From Opisthorchis felineus (taxonomy: Eukaryota; Platyhelminthes; Trematoda; Opisthorchiida; Opisthorchiidae), in the NCBI GenBank assembly GCA_004794785.1, contig SJOL01003040.1:916997-980996 (forward strand): a DNA stretch of 64,000 nucleotides, given 5' to 3'. Below the pieces are notes generated by a model. The model saw nothing but the letters and a program-made list of their open reading frames with translations. It was not told the origin of the DNA and made no database searches. A program made the translations under genes and the position numbers. Position 1 is the stretch's first letter. Each line of letters begins with the position of its first letter. This document shows positions 62,801 through 64,000 of the stretch, one piece after another.

Positions 62801-62821
62801 GGTCATTTTGAAATGGGTAAT
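59810..62821 (-). CDS. Four-exon gene model, unknown product (3' end of a larger gene possible)
   Basis: I do not recognise the product. Exons: 62821-62736 (in-frame ATG at 62806), 62026-61853, 61239-61140 and 60517-59810 (TAA stop). Junction phases agree: GG|G (Gly), TA|T (Tyr), then phase 0. Donors are GTGAGT, GTTAAG and GTAAGT. Acceptors are CACAG (if the first exon is internal), CGTAG, TACAG and TACAG. Readable segments are PMLLLNVGSRYPATRHGYSM, EGEFYVELSNPLPLNAIPRV and ETVFFNAVLAPKESRAKWRA. The last exon (235 codons) turns acidic, then Ser/Thr/Pro-rich, with a possible helical stretch around KYLFDEVSEAFDRCV; no signal peptide or membrane segment is seen. An in-frame TGA lies just upstream of the first exon's acceptor, so the model either starts at 62806 or is spliced from exons further upstream. 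A possible ATTAAA poly(A) signal lies at 59402-59407. Confidence 0.55.
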
Positions 62822-63419
62822 CTGTGGTCAGTCGGATGTACTCCAGGTTAAATAGACAGGCGAACCTAAGCTTGCTATTCCCAAGTAACAAGTAGCGAAG
62901 GTTTTCAAAAACTCGACCAGAAACGGGAAATCAAGCACCAAAATAACCACCAGGGCAACGGCCAATAGAGTTATTTGTAAAAGTGACAGCACAACATGAT
63001 GATCGCTAAATAATCCAGCAGTCATTCATTTCGAATGCTTTTGAGACAACGTAAGTTGCTGACTGCAATCAACGAATAGAATCCAAATGCACGAGTTCGG
63101 TTTACACCTGGAAACTGAAAACGGTAAAGATGATTCATGACTACCGCCCCCACTACACAGAAGCGAGTGACAAGGTCAAGCGAAGAAATAAGCTCACTTC
63201 AATAAGGGTTTCAGTGTGACAGCTAGAAGTTCGCGTCTAGCTAAGGCTCGCATAAAAAGTCGGAGAAATTTTTGAAGGGAAATGTAGTTACCACGTAAGG
63301 GAGACCATGTAAGGGACAGTTACCACAAGAATTTGTGCCTAGGCTGTCACCCACCCATTGAGTATGATTCGATTGTGCGAAAAAGGCCATCGGTACGACA
63401 AACACGGGATTGTTGTCTC

Positions 63420-63640
63420 GGTGGTTTTTCGTGTATTATTGCTGCAAAAGTATGGCTAACATCGAGTACTTATAAAAGAATACTGATATTGGTACATTTC
63501 GATGGCGCTCCTTATTTGGGGAGTATAATTACATTGGCATCCAGGATACCATTAACCAGTAAGCACACATTAGATCTTTCGAAGGAGTGTGCTGAATGGG
63601 GACTTTCACTGAATACAATCTCCGGTATTCTTTAACCGCT
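63420..63640 (+). pseudogene. Possible non-LTR reverse transcriptase remnant
   Basis: LTSKHTLDLSKECAEWGLSLN resembles the block after the YADD box of jockey/I/R1-type RTs (LxxLxxWxxxxGLxLN). No YADD is visible just upstream, so the call is tentative. Confidence 0.25.
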
Positions 63641-64000
63641 GTTCCAACTACAGATCATGTTGGACAGAAAATCAACCCACGAAACGAAGTTCTTCCAGAA
63701 TTTACCATGGATTGTTAGTGTGAGACGTAAGTATTCGAGGTTCGGCCAGAAGACAAGTGACTATAGCATCCACGTTTTCAGCCGAGTACAAAAAATTTGG
63801 TTTTTAATGTGAAGATCAGGATCGAACCTCAGTTTCGAAAAACAGCGAGATTACTAAAGAAGATCAAGGAATTGACCAGAAGGTACAGAAAATTGTGAAG
63901 ACGGATCTGGTAAGTGTTAAGAAATCTGCAAAAAAATAGTATTATTTGTCAATGATTTGTCTGTTTCGCCTGCATCAAGATCGCCCCATAAATAATCGTT

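Noticed and set aside
1..64000. CRISPR arrays, operons, bacterial promoters or phage modules
   Set aside because: No regularly spaced short repeats or compact collinear genes. Introns, SINEs and retroelements show that this is animal nuclear DNA.

Overview
This is a gene-poor, repeat-dense stretch of eukaryotic nuclear DNA, most likely from a digenean trematode (flatworm). Four things point there. There is an intron-containing globin with the Tyr-B10/Tyr-E7 haem pocket typical of trematodes. Penelope-like retroelement debris is accompanied by hammerhead ribozymes. tRNA-derived SINEs are abundant. There are many short degenerate retroelement remnants and no prokaryote-style operons. I cannot name the species. 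Base composition is moderately AT-rich throughout, and almost all long open frames are chance or repeat-derived.

Genes. The one clear protein-coding gene is a globin on the minus strand at about 24.6-25.0 kb. It has a TATA box, exon 1, a 43-bp intron and exon 2, with introns at the ancestral globin positions B12.2 and G7.0; I could not find exon 3. A second, decayed globin locus lies on the plus strand at 2.24-3.01 kb. It keeps all three exons and both introns and is crippled by stops and a frameshift. A four-exon model on the minus strand at 59.8-62.8 kb has splice phases that agree at every junction but an unknown product. Weaker exon candidates are at 42.03-42.66 kb (+) and 3.42-3.63 kb (-).

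Mobile DNA. Recognisable remnants are Penelope-like reverse transcriptase (20.3-20.5 and 33.6-34.2 kb), RTE-like non-LTR reverse transcriptase (39.9-40.2 and 54.5-54.95 kb), a gypsy-type integrase C-terminus (27.7-27.9 kb), a possible solo LTR (40.96-41.5 kb), two tRNA-related SINE families, and several paired unnamed repeats (1.7/18.2, 6.3/34.6, 17.1/23.5 and 49.0/51.6 kb). A 1.98-kb element-like block with apparently perfect ~343-bp inverted arms lies at 35.1-37.1 kb.

The most interesting system is a dispersed ~300-bp repeat family carrying a minimal type I hammerhead ribozyme. One copy (57,534-57,576, minus) has every core nucleotide. Copies at 8.96, 21.54, 37.43 and 41.76 kb have lesions. 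Two copies (37.4-37.8 and 57.5-58.0 kb) are head-to-head inverted dimers flanked by 8- and 13-bp target-site duplications, and the second unit of each starts inside ribozyme helix II. Another copy (41.6-42.0 kb) is a partial tandem with a 301-bp period. This fits non-autonomous, retrozyme-like or Penelope-terminal-repeat retroposition, with Penelope-like remnants nearby as a plausible source of enzyme.
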